Source: Spirochaetales bacterium (lineage in GTDB: Bacteria > Spirochaetota > Spirochaetia > ARS1246). Taken from it: 25,701 nucleotides of DNA. Under the pieces are notes generated by a model. It searched no databases, was not told where the DNA came from, and saw only the letters and a program-made list of their open reading frames with translations. The DNA lies in contig JAFGHN010000272.1 of NCBI GenBank assembly GCA_016930115.1, forward strand, positions 1-25,701. The letters run 5' to 3'. The position numbers and the translations under genes were made by a program. This document shows positions 1 to 7,270 of this stretch, piece by piece; position 1 is the stretch's first letter; every line of letters begins with the position of its first letter.

Positions 1-1
1 G

Positions 2-220
2 GACGTTTTTTCCCTTGACGTGAAGAATACAATGACGGCGGGTGAGCCGGTGGAATACATCGGGCCGGACATCCTCTATCTCGAAGACGCAACTTTCGAG
101 CTTCTCGATGAAACGCTAACCCCGGCGCCAAGGGCTGACCACGGGAAGACCAGCTATATAAAAACCGGGCTGCCGATAAAGCCGGGTTATATCATCAGAA
201 AGAGATTGTCCGCCTGTTAG
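2..220 (+). CDS. C-terminal end of a U32-family peptidase-like protein (partial)
   Basis: The reading frame is open back to the window edge, so this is the 3' end of a gene that starts outside; the GTG at 20 is internal, not a start. The visible 73 residues resemble the small C-terminal beta-barrel domain of U32 peptidase-like proteins (YegQ/TrhP type): a VKN segment, a hydrophobic EYIGPD turn, and the closing pattern IKPGYIIRKR, comparable with the usual VKPGDILRK ending. Members of the family act in tRNA hydroxylation or collagenase-like roles, but the catalytic part is not in view, so no activity can be assigned. It ends five bases before the stop of the convergent pcm gene, and no terminator hairpin is evident between them. 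Family assignment is from a short tail only. Confidence 0.55.
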   Translation, partial: DVFSLDVKNTMTAGEPVEYIGPDILYLEDATFELLDETLTPAPRADHGKTSYIKTGLPIKPGYIIRKRLSAC

Positions 221-225
221 CCTTT

Positions 226-897
226 TCATGAGCCGCCACCCTTCCGGCGGATACTGCCTGTCATTGGGACAAATCTTACGCCGATGAGTGAGCGGGTGCG
301 TATCCCCTGTCCCTCGCGTTCAACTACAACCAGCTCCTGGTAACCGTAAGGCGAACCGACCGGCAGAATCATCCTGCCGGCCGGCCGGAGGAGCGCGGCC
401 AGCGTTTCGGGTATCCGCGGCGCCGCGGCGGTAATGATGATCCTGTCGAAAGATTTGGGCTCGCCTATCCCCGTGTAGCCGTCTCCCAGATAGCAAAAAA
501 CGTTGGAATAGCCGAGGGATTCAAGGAGCTGCTTTGCTCTTTTGTGGAGAACTTCGACGGTTTCGATGGTGTGCACCTCGCGCGCAAGATACGACAGAAT
601 CGCAGCCTGGTATCCCGAACCAGTCCCTATCTCGAGCACCGTCGAGCCGGCATCGACCGCCAGTTGTTCCGTCATATACGCCACGATATAGGGCTGTGAG
701 ATCGTCTGGCCGGCGCCGATGGGGATCGGGTGATCCTCGTACGCCTCGAACCGATGAGACCGGGGGACAAAAAGATGGCGGGGTACCGCCTCGAAAGCGC
801 CGAGCACCTTCGCATCCCGGACGCCCCGGGCAGCTATCTGATCGGCCGTCATCCGGCGGCGTTCATCGGCGTGTTCGTCTATACCGTTTCGATCCAT
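226..897 (-). CDS. pcm: Protein-L-isoaspartate O-methyltransferase
   Basis: A 223-residue cytosolic SAM-dependent methyltransferase that methylates isoaspartyl residues to start repair of aged proteins. Visible hallmarks are the family-specific QTISQPY segment at residues 64-70, SAM motif I VLEIGTGSGYQ at about 87-97, and the AAAPRIPE stretch. AVPRHLFVP near residue 37 matches the conserved N-terminal helix region. Length is close to the bacterial norm (about 210-220). The ATG at 897 keeps the N-terminal helix preceding ARGV; an internal ATG at 852 is a shorter alternative, and neither has a strong ribosome-binding site. The gene overlaps the end of the upstream GH20-like gene by 19 bases, so the two are probably co-transcribed and translationally coupled. 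Identity is secure. Confidence 0.95.
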   Translation of the reverse strand: MDRNGIDEHADERRRMTADQIAARGVRDAKVLGAFEAVPRHLFVPRSHRFEAYEDHPIPIGAGQTISQPYIVAYMTEQLAVDAGSTVLEIGTGSGYQAAILSYLAREVHTIETVEVLHKRAKQLLESLGYSNVFCYLGDGYTGIGEPKSFDRIIITAAAPRIPETLAALLRPAGRMILPVGSPYGYQELVVVEREGQGIRTRSLIGVRFVPMTGSIRRKGGGS

Positions 898-1931
898 ACC
901 GATACCAGGCGGCTTTTTTCTTTCAGACGGTCGATCTGTTCGCGCACCATACCGGTTCGCGAACCTGCCCAGCCGGCAAAGACTCCGGGTGCCACCAGCG
1001 GTTCAAGCAACTCACCGGCACCGCCGACAGACCGTGCCAGCCCGCCGAGAATCCCCTCAAGCTCGCCGATACCACGGCGGAGCTCAGTCCTGGATAGCTC
1101 CGGCGAATAACCCAGCGACGGCGGCAAAGAAGACCGTTCGTTGGCGAGGCGGACGATCTCCCAGCAGCTGTCGATTCTCTCACAGAAACGAACAAACTCC
1201 TCCCGGAGTTTTGCCGACCGTTCCAGCTCTTCATGCGCCTGAACGTTCTTGGCCTTCACCGCCGGCATAAGGTCAAGATAGATCTCCACCGTCGGCGGGA
1301 GTCCGTGCTGGTCATCGCGGACAAAGTCATCAGGCCGCACGGCGAGGGTCGTGCATGCCGACGTCACGCCCGCCCGTCGTGATAGCGAGGGAGCAGCGAC
1401 AATATGCAAACCATCGGCCGCCTCCAGAAGCCGCGGAAAAAGGTTATCGGCCAATTGTTCGACAGAGCCGTCATCCGGGAAGTTTCCCGGCAAAGGATCG
1501 AGATAGATTCCCGTCAGGTCCGGAAGCAAGGCGCGCAGGTCTTCAAGAAGATCACAGACGAACTTTGCGGCCCCGGGAGCGGCCGGGTTGAGAAAATCGG
1601 GGCCGGCCCCTCGGGAACGCAGGCTTCTGTATGCGGGATTGGACAAGAAGGTGCCCATCCCGCTCCCGAAGGGAAGTCGCGGCATCAATGTGAGCCCCGC
1701 ATCCAAGGCGCGTTTATGAAACTCGACGACGGCATGCTCCGGGTACGCAAGTCTCGACCGGAACAAGGTCTCGCTCCAGGGAAACAGACCGCCCCAGTCC
1801 GTGATAACAGTCTGGTAGCCGAGCCGCCGGAACCACTCCACAAGCTCGAGGAGCCTTTCCGTCTTTGGGGGGAACATCCAGGGCGCAAAATAAAGAACCG
1901 CGCCGTCAAGCTTCATGGAGAAATCATACAT
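879..1931 (-). CDS. GH20-like TIM-barrel protein of unknown substrate
   Basis: About 350 residues when started at the ATG at 1931. The frame stays open to an ATG at 2075, but that would overlap the divergent DUF1015 start, which has an excellent ribosome-binding site, so the shorter form is preferred. The N-terminal half looks like a (beta/alpha)8 barrel of the beta-hexosaminidase (GH20) type: an LVEWFRRLGYQTVITDW strand-helix-strand unit, then FPWSE, then a VEFHKRALDAGLTLMPRL unit, and a later GIYLDPLPG strand. The tandem acid pair expected at a GH20 active site is not obvious, so hexosaminidase activity is not claimed. The C-terminal 120 residues are helical. It has no signal peptide with this start, so it is probably cytosolic, and it overlaps pcm by 19 bases. 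Confidence 0.6.
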   Translation of the reverse strand: MYDFSMKLDGAVLYFAPWMFPPKTERLLELVEWFRRLGYQTVITDWGGLFPWSETLFRSRLAYPEHAVVEFHKRALDAGLTLMPRLPFGSGMGTFLSNPAYRSLRSRGAGPDFLNPAAPGAAKFVCDLLEDLRALLPDLTGIYLDPLPGNFPDDGSVEQLADNLFPRLLEAADGLHIVAAPSLSRRAGVTSACTTLAVRPDDFVRDDQHGLPPTVEIYLDLMPAVKAKNVQAHEELERSAKLREEFVRFCERIDSCWEIVRLANERSSLPPSLGYSPELSRTELRRGIGELEGILGGLARSVGGAGELLEPLVAPGVFAGWAGSRTGMVREQIDRLKEKSRLVSVWIETV

Positions 1932-1997
1932 TCCGATCCCGTAAACGGCAATAACAGCGGGCGGCGAAGGAAGGAAGATTCCGGCGCCCGGAACGTA

Positions 1998-2026
1998 TTG
2001 ACAAAGCGCCGCTTGGCAGGTAATTG
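1998..2026 (+). promoter_or_regulatory. Possible sigma70-type promoter for the DUF1015 gene
   Basis: An exact TTGACA box lies at 1998-2003, followed after 17 bases by TAATTG (2021-2026), or after 15 bases by GGTAAT. The -35 is perfect but either -10 is weak. It lies in the gap between the divergent GH20-like and DUF1015 starts, 36 bases before the ATG at 2062, where a promoter is needed. Confidence 0.3.
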
Positions 2027-2061
2027 AAGCAAGGCCCATACCGGCTTGAGGGAGGTCCCGT

Positions 2062-3381
2062 ATGAACAATGACATTGAACAGTTGCGGAAGCTTGGTATT
2101 TCGCTTCCGGAGATACTGCTGCCGGCCGAATATATCGATCTTGAGAAGTGGCCGGTTGTGGCGTGCGATCAATACACTTCCGAGCCGGAGTACTGGGAAG
2201 AAGTATCAAAGATCGTCGGGAAAAGCCCCTCTACGCTGAACCTGATACTGCCGGAGTGCTACCTCGGCGAAGTGTCCGGTGACAAAAGAATAGCAGCCAT
2301 TCAAAAGACCATGAAAGAATACCTCGATTCCGGTGTTTTTGTGAAAGCGCCGGAAGGTGCGCACCTGGTGGTTCGTCACTTGCCCGGAAAGCCCAGCCGA
2401 ACGGGGCTGATCATCGCCATCGACCTCGAAAGCTACGACTACAACCGGGAATCGACTTCTCGCATCCGGCCAACCGAGGGCACCATCATATCGCGGATCC
2501 CGGCGCGCAAGCGTGTCCGGGCCGGTGCGGTCCTGGAAATTCCTCACGTAATGGTATTGCTCGATGATCCAGGGAAGACGGTCATCGAGCCGCTCGCCGC
2601 AGCAGCCTTTGGTACGGCACCGGTCTACTCGACGCCGCTGTTGAAAAACGGCGGCACCCTCGAAGCGTACAGGATAACGGCGCCGGACAAGCTGAAAAGC
2701 CTGGTGCGGGCCTTCCGCGCCATCGCCGACCCGGGTATCTTTCAGGCGCGGTACAATTCTAACAATCCGTTTTTTATTGCCATCGGCGACGGTAATCACT
2801 CCCTCGCGGCTGCAAAAGCCTATTGGGAAGATCTGAAGGCAGAGCTTCCGGAAGACCGGCTCGAAAATCATCCCGCACGCCATGCGATGGTTGAGGCGGT
2901 CAATATCTATGACGAAGGCATTTCCTTCGAGCCGATCCACCGGCTTTTCTTCGATATCGACCCCAAGCGGCTGCTTGCGCATTTCACCAAAACCGGCAAA
3001 ACGCGGTTCATACCGGTCGACGGAGAATCCTCCCGCTTGAGAGAGCCCGGGGCCGGAGAAGTCGGCTTCTATTCGCCGGACACATCAGGGATGATCGAAT
3101 TCGAAACCGGGAGCGGGTCCGAGACGACGGCTGCCGCCCAGGGAATCATCGACTCCTTCCTCTCGGCATCGGATTGCAGGATAGATTTCGTTCACGATTT
3201 GCCGAAGGCGCTTGAATTGGCACACCAACCCGGAAACGCGTGTTGTATCATGCCTAAAATAACGAAGGACGAGTTTTTCGGATTCATCGTCAAAAACGGG
3301 TGCTATCCGCGGAAAAGCTTTTCCATGGGCGAGTCCAACGAGAAGCGCTACTACATGGAAGCCCGGATTATCAGAGCCTGA
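2062..3381 (+). CDS. DUF1015 family protein
   Basis: A 439-residue cytosolic protein of the DUF1015 family, whose biochemical role is not established. Family features seen are the N-terminal WPVVACDQYTSEPEYWEEV block, the SRIRPTEGTIISRIPARK segment, and the GDGNHSLAAAKAYWE motif near residue 245, which corresponds to the family's conserved DGNHS/DGHHR site. The start is well supported: an AGGGAGG ribosome-binding site at 2049-2055 lies six bases before the ATG. Length fits the family (about 400-440). Its 3' end overlaps the convergent CPBP protease gene by 11 bases. The nearby genes give no clear clue to its job. Confidence 0.88.
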   Translation: MNNDIEQLRKLGISLPEILLPAEYIDLEKWPVVACDQYTSEPEYWEEVSKIVGKSPSTLNLILPECYLGEVSGDKRIAAIQKTMKEYLDSGVFVKAPEGAHLVVRHLPGKPSRTGLIIAIDLESYDYNRESTSRIRPTEGTIISRIPARKRVRAGAVLEIPHVMVLLDDPGKTVIEPLAAAAFGTAPVYSTPLLKNGGTLEAYRITAPDKLKSLVRAFRAIADPGIFQARYNSNNPFFIAIGDGNHSLAAAKAYWEDLKAELPEDRLENHPARHAMVEAVNIYDEGISFEPIHRLFFDIDPKRLLAHFTKTGKTRFIPVDGESSRLREPGAGEVGFYSPDTSGMIEFETGSGSETTAAAQGIIDSFLSASDCRIDFVHDLPKALELAHQPGNACCIMPKITKDEFFGFIVKNGCYPRKSFSMGESNEKRYYMEARIIRA

Positions 3382-4381
3382 TGGTAACGGCGAAGAGCTG
3401 ATCAGACTCAGGATCGGCAAGATAGCCGAGCACGAGAGATATCATGTTATTCCAGAAATGGAGCGCCATCATTCGCTGCAGCCCGTTTTCTCCGCGCACC
3501 ACCCTGTCTGCGGCGTAAAAGCCAAAGGCGGCGGCGGCGAGGGTTTGCATCAACGTACCTTCCACGGTTACGCCGGGTACGATCATATTTGCCAGATGCG
3601 CAAAGGCGAAGCTCAGGGATGAGTGGACGGCGCCGCTCGCTTGGAGTACGTATCCGCGGTATGCCAGTTCTTCCCACGCGGCGTTGGCGGTGACAAGCGT
3701 TGCAGCGAGCAGGACCTGGAGCCCGAGGCCCGCGAAGGGACTGACGTCAAGCCCGAGAAACGCCACCTGCTCTTTGCGGAAATACTCCGCCATCTTACCG
3801 TACTCCTCGATTGAAAAGCCGGTGAGGGTTGATAGACCGATGACGGGAAGGACATCGATGTTGAACACATGGGAAGGCGTGAAAGGCGCCGCAAGAACCG
3901 CCCCCATGGATATCCGCTCGCGTGGCGGCGTAACCGCGGAGAAATCTCCCGGAAGGCCGTAGCGCACCCGGTAATCCGAGTGGACCGCGTAGCTGCTGTA
4001 CGCGGCGAGGAGGCTGCCGTACAGCGAAAGACCGGTCCCGCCGAGCAGCATGAGCTTTGAAGCCACCGATAGCTCGTTCTTGAAACCGAACAGCCTCGTC
4101 TGCCCGTCGCGGTGCTCGATTTCCGTTGTTATGGTGTTGCCGTTCAGCAACACCGCCGCCGCGGTGAGCCCCGCACCCGCCATTTGAAGCGGCAACGCCA
4201 GGTAATAGACGCGGGCTTCCCGATCGTTACCAAGCATGCGCATTCCCAGACCCGGCAGGAGGGCATTCATGACCATCAACTCCCGGTACGGCGGCACTTC
4301 CGGTTCATCATGAGTCTCGTCACAGCAGGAATACCGGGGCAAAAGTAACAACAACAGCAGGAAAAGCGGCCTTCTTATCAT
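3371..4381 (-). CDS. CPBP-family intramembrane metalloprotease
   Basis: About 336 residues. The C-terminal third carries the three CPBP/Abi motifs: EELAYR (about 236-241), F-x-x-x-H in FAFAHLAN (His about 261), and HFWNN (about 307-311), the glutamate and histidine residues of this membrane-embedded protease family (relatives of Rce1). Ahead of it is a non-standard region: a signal-like hydrophobic start ending in YSCC, which could be a relaxed spirochaetal lipobox, then an ALLPGLGMRMLG segment and two hydrophobic helices resembling small spirochaetal membrane domains. The ATG at 4381 forms an ATGA overlap with the stop of the TsaC-type gene and is preferred to the GTG at 4387. Substrate is unknown; bacterial members serve in bacteriocin immunity, prenyl-protein processing or signalling. 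Confidence 0.85.
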   Translation of the reverse strand: MIRRPLFLLLLLLLPRYSCCDETHDEPEVPPYRELMVMNALLPGLGMRMLGNDREARVYYLALPLQMAGAGLTAAAVLLNGNTITTEIEHRDGQTRLFGFKNELSVASKLMLLGGTGLSLYGSLLAAYSSYAVHSDYRVRYGLPGDFSAVTPPRERISMGAVLAAPFTPSHVFNIDVLPVIGLSTLTGFSIEEYGKMAEYFRKEQVAFLGLDVSPFAGLGLQVLLAATLVTANAAWEELAYRGYVLQASGAVHSSLSFAFAHLANMIVPGVTVEGTLMQTLAAAAFGFYAADRVVRGENGLQRMMALHFWNNMISLVLGYLADPESDQLFAVTIRL

Positions 4382-4953
4382 TTGCACAACCCCAGCACTT
4401 CATCGGACAGCTCTGCGGCGCCGTGTCTCAAGATGGTGAATGGTTTTTCGGAGAGATCGATGATTGTTGAAGGTCTCTTCCCCGGCAGATCACCGCCGTC
4501 GACTATCATATCAACGTTGCCGCCGAAAGCAGCGGTTATATCGGCTATGCGCCACAGCGGTGTTTCGCCCGACCTATTCACACTCGTAGAGAACAACGGT
4601 CCCGTCCTCTTCAGTACATCGAGCAAGAAACTATCCGCCGGCACTCTGAAACCGGTCTTCCCGATCCCCGCTTTCAGGATGAGTGTCAACGGACCCGGCC
4701 AGAGAGCCAGAAGCGGGGCGGGAACTTCCGTGTCCGCCGCTGCAAGTACGGACTCAACGGTCGCGTGCAGCAGGATGAACGGTTTCTCCTCTCCCCTTCC
4801 TTTTATCTCCCGGATCCTGGTTTCGGTCCGGGGGGCACACCCGAGTATCCCGTAGATGGTGTCACAGGGAGCAATCGCTATGCCTTTTTCGTTCAGACAC
4901 GAAGAAAGGAGGACAGCCGCGTTCGCGTCAGTACCCGCGATTATTGTGGCCAT
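4378..4953 (-). CDS. tsaC: Threonylcarbamoyl-AMP synthase (Sua5/YrdC/TsaC family)
   Basis: This enzyme makes threonylcarbamoyl-AMP from threonine, bicarbonate and ATP, the first step of t6A modification at position 37 of ANN-decoding tRNAs. Started at the ATG at 4953 it has 191 residues, typical of the single-domain form. Motifs are APCDTIYGI at about 28-36 (the usual PTDTVYGL), KGRGEEKP at 51-58, LWPGPLTLIL at 84-93, FRVP at 102-105, STSVNRSGE at 122-130 (usually SAN.SG) and PSTIIDL at 161-167. The start has a GGAG site five bases upstream, better than the in-frame start at 4980. It overlaps the FtsB-like gene upstream by 26 bases and the CPBP gene downstream by an ATGA. Paralogue YciO-like roles cannot be ruled out from sequence alone. 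Confidence 0.88.
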   Translation of the reverse strand: MATIIAGTDANAAVLLSSCLNEKGIAIAPCDTIYGILGCAPRTETRIREIKGRGEEKPFILLHATVESVLAAADTEVPAPLLALWPGPLTLILKAGIGKTGFRVPADSFLLDVLKRTGPLFSTSVNRSGETPLWRIADITAAFGGNVDMIVDGGDLPGKRPSTIIDLSEKPFTILRHGAAELSDEVLGLCK

Positions 4954-5368
4954 ACTTTCTCCAGATACAGGAGCCTGCAAATAAGGCGATCGACAGGCAG
5001 AGCGCGAGAGCCCGCAGTACCGCCATATTTCTGTCCGCGGCGGTTATCCGCCGGACAAGCGTACCAAGGGTACGTGAGGCTTCCTCCTGGTGCACAGGGA
5101 GGATCACGGGTATCTGGCCGTCGCGGCGGTAGCCGAAGGTCCTTGCGCGGAGCTCAATAGCAGCCTCCTCGTAGAGCAGGGAGTCCCGTTCGAGGGCCAG
5201 TTCGTCGTTTATCTTCCGCAGATCCTCGATATTTTCAATGAGCCTGTCGCGGTGATTCTGCAACGTTTTCATCTGCCGGACACCCGCGTCTCCCCAGAAA
5301 AACATGAGGAGAGAGTTCAACAGAAGTCCCGCATAGAGAGCCAGCAGGAGTCTCGCGAGGGGTTTCAT
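4928..5368 (-). CDS. FtsB/DivIC-like septum protein with an extra C-terminal membrane helix
   Basis: A 146-residue membrane protein. A hydrophobic helix at about 7-26 is followed by a strongly heptad-like segment at about 33-70 (LIENIEDLRKINDELALERDS is part of a coiled coil) and then an ARTFGYRRDGQIPVIL motif, the usual order and sequence style of FtsB/DivIC (septum formation initiator), where the last motif is E-x-x-R-x-x-G-x-x-x-x-G-E. Those proteins bridge FtsQ and FtsL at the division site. Unusual here is a second hydrophobic helix at about 118-137 near the C terminus. It is the first gene of a minus-strand group with tsaC and the CPBP protease. The start ATG has no strong ribosome-binding site. 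Confidence 0.7.
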   Translation of the reverse strand: MKPLARLLLALYAGLLLNSLLMFFWGDAGVRQMKTLQNHRDRLIENIEDLRKINDELALERDSLLYEEAAIELRARTFGYRRDGQIPVILPVHQEEASRTLGTLVRRITAADRNMAVLRALALCLSIALFAGSCIWRKYGHNNRGY

Positions 5369-5509
5369 ACTTCTATATACGGTTTTCCGTTGAGGAATCT
5401 TGAGATGTTACGGTATTCCACCTTTACCGGCGATGCATTATCTTATAAGCATGGCATTGCATTTTGCCGACAATTACAGTAGTGTGAACTATACGCTCAG
5501 GAGAAACTC
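5369..5509. promoter_or_regulatory. Divergent intergenic region, probable promoters both ways
   Basis: 141 bases separate the minus-strand FtsB-like group from the plus-strand acidic-protein/Maf cluster, so both promoters should lie here. The stretch is visibly more AT-rich than its surroundings. TTATAAG at 5443-5449 is a possible -10 for the plus strand, and GATAAT (complement of 5437-5442) one for the minus strand, but no convincing -35 partner was found for either. An AGGAG ribosome-binding site sits just before the ATG at 5510. No flagellar sigma28-type motif was recognised. Confidence 0.35.
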
Positions 5510-7270
5510 ATGGCTGCAGACTTTGACAGCAATCGGCAGGCCGACGATCTTGAAAACGATCCGCAAACCGACGTATCTGAAGACGATGAGCTTGAACAGT
5601 ACGGTATATGGGTGAAAGTGGGTCCTGAAGATATCGAGCACGGCGGGTCCGAGGATGATTTCGGGCTTGAAAGCCTCTCCAACGAAGAAATCGATAGTGA
5701 GATCCTGCTCACCGAAGAGGAGGAGAATCTGCTCGGCAGTCTTGAGGACGGTACGACGGAAGGTGAAGCCCCGGTGGAAGAAACGCCTGTGGATCTGTCT
5801 GATGATCTGCAGATGGATGATGACCTTGGAGAGCTCTCCGATCTTGCTCTTGATGATTTTGACGATGGAACCACCGCCGAAACCGGTGGAGCGGAGATCG
5901 AGGAAACGGAACTGTCCGCCGAAGAAGAGCTTGGAAACCTGTCGGATCTCGAGCTTGAGGATGAGGTACCGGAGATCGGCCTTGACGGCGATCTTATCGA
6001 AATAGAACCCGATTTACAGATACCGGTTGCCGCCGGAGATGACGAATCCCCGCTTGAGCTCGATATCCCGGAAGAAGCTTCGCCCGGCGCAGATGAAGCC
6101 TTTGATGACTTGGATATTGAGGACCTCTCGGCGGATCTCGAATTAGATTCCCTCGAGGCCTCCCTGGAAACCGCCAACACCCCTGAAGAAGCCGCGGAAG
6201 AAGTATCCTTCGTTTCGATAGAGAAACCTGATCTTGAAAAGATCGAAAGCGAGCTCAAGTCAATAAAGGCCGAGCTTGAAAATCTCAAGAGTGAGCTATC
6301 CTTGCTCAAGCAGACCTCACGGCAGCCGGAAGAAACGGAGCAAGACGGCGCAGGTTTTCTCTCTGAAGATGAGGACGAAACCATTGCCCTCACCGGCGAC
6401 GAGCTGGACAACATACTCAACACCGCCGACATAACCGAAGAAACTGTCGAAGAAACCGAAGCTCCTGAAGATCAGGATTTCATAGACTTTCCGGTTGAAG
6501 GTGCGGATGGCGAGGAAGAGACCGCCGGCGCCGCGGCGGACCTTCTTGTGGACAGAGAGGATATCATTTCACTCGACGAATCCGCGGAAGCGGATATCGA
6601 AGACCTGGATATTGAAGAGCCGGAGGCCGACGTCGCCGACGAAATGGAGACGATCGACCTCGACGAATCCGACGAATTGCTTGGAGAGATTCTGCCTGCT
6701 GAAGAAGAGCTTCTCGAGGAGGAAGCACCGTCGGAGGCCGAACCGTTTGATTTGGATCTCGAGCCGATTGAATTGGAGGAAGAGACCGGGGAAGCAGTAC
6801 CGGAGTTGGAGGAACTGGATATCGAAGACGTAGAGATGTCTGCCGAACCGATGGCCGGACCGGATCTGGAACTCGAGGAGATTCTTGACGAAGAAGCAGG
6901 AGAAACGGAGGCCGAGGAACTTGAGCTTGATATCGACAGCGATATCGCGGAACTTTCGGACACCGAAGAGGAAATCGAAGAGCTCACCGTTGAAGTTGAT
7001 GAAGAATTGGATGATGTTGATCTTGTTGAGCTCGAGGGAAGTGAAGAAGAGCCTGCGCTTTTCGAAGAGGCCCCGGAACTGGAACCCCACGAAACGAAGG
7101 CGTCAAAAGAAGACATTCCGGACAAGCTCAAACATGAGCTCCGGTCGGTGCTGAGTTACATGGACCACCTTCTCGAATCCCTCCCTGAAGAGAAGATACA
7201 GGAGTTCGCTCAGTCCGAGCATTTCGAGACCTACAAAAAGCTGTTTGAAGAGCTTGGATTGGAGCAATAA
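5510..7270 (+). CDS. Highly acidic low-complexity protein, first gene of the Maf-linked cluster
   Basis: 586 residues, of which well over a third are Asp or Glu, with Leu and Ile spaced regularly between them and very few basic residues. No enzymatic domain is recognised. There are three landmarks. An N-terminal QYGIWVKVGPEDIE segment (about 30-43) is much less acidic and looks like a conserved linear motif. A coiled-coil stretch near 240-266 has a K-I-E-S-E-L-K heptad pattern. A folded, helical C terminus of about 55 residues begins near KEDIPDKLKHELRSVL. The likely role is a flexible cytosolic scaffold or adaptor; that is inference. The start has an AGGAG site six bases upstream. Its TAA overlaps the ATG of the next gene (TAATG). 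The serine-rich antisense frames opposite it are codon shadows. Confidence 0.85.
   Translation: MAADFDSNRQADDLENDPQTDVSEDDELEQYGIWVKVGPEDIEHGGSEDDFGLESLSNEEIDSEILLTEEEENLLGSLEDGTTEGEAPVEETPVDLSDDLQMDDDLGELSDLALDDFDDGTTAETGGAEIEETELSAEEELGNLSDLELEDEVPEIGLDGDLIEIEPDLQIPVAAGDDESPLELDIPEEASPGADEAFDDLDIEDLSADLELDSLEASLETANTPEEAAEEVSFVSIEKPDLEKIESELKSIKAELENLKSELSLLKQTSRQPEETEQDGAGFLSEDEDETIALTGDELDNILNTADITEETVEETEAPEDQDFIDFPVEGADGEEETAGAAADLLVDREDIISLDESAEADIEDLDIEEPEADVADEMETIDLDESDELLGEILPAEEELLEEEAPSEAEPFDLDLEPIELEEETGEAVPELEELDIEDVEMSAEPMAGPDLELEEILDEEAGETEAEELELDIDSDIAELSDTEEEIEELTVEVDEELDDVDLVELEGSEEEPALFEEAPELEPHETKASKEDIPDKLKHELRSVLSYMDHLLESLPEEKIQEFAQSEHFETYKKLFEELGLEQ

Noticed and set aside
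1932..2075. N-terminal extension of the GH20-like protein to 2075
   Set aside because: It would overlap the divergent DUF1015 start and its ribosome-binding site, has Cys/Pro-rich sequence without family similarity, and no ribosome-binding site of its own.
5381..5392. ACGG-TTTT-CCGT inverted repeat before the FtsB-like gene
   Set aside because: A stem of only four pairs; too weak for an operator or terminator claim.
6472..7090. Phe-rich minus-strand frame (6569-7090) as a possible membrane protein
   Set aside because: Composition is again explained by the complement of the acidic codons in a second frame.
5497..7131. Two long serine-rich minus-strand frames opposite the acidic gene
   Set aside because: Serine and arginine runs are the complement of GAA/GAT/GAG-rich codons; no ribosome-binding site or recognisable domain.
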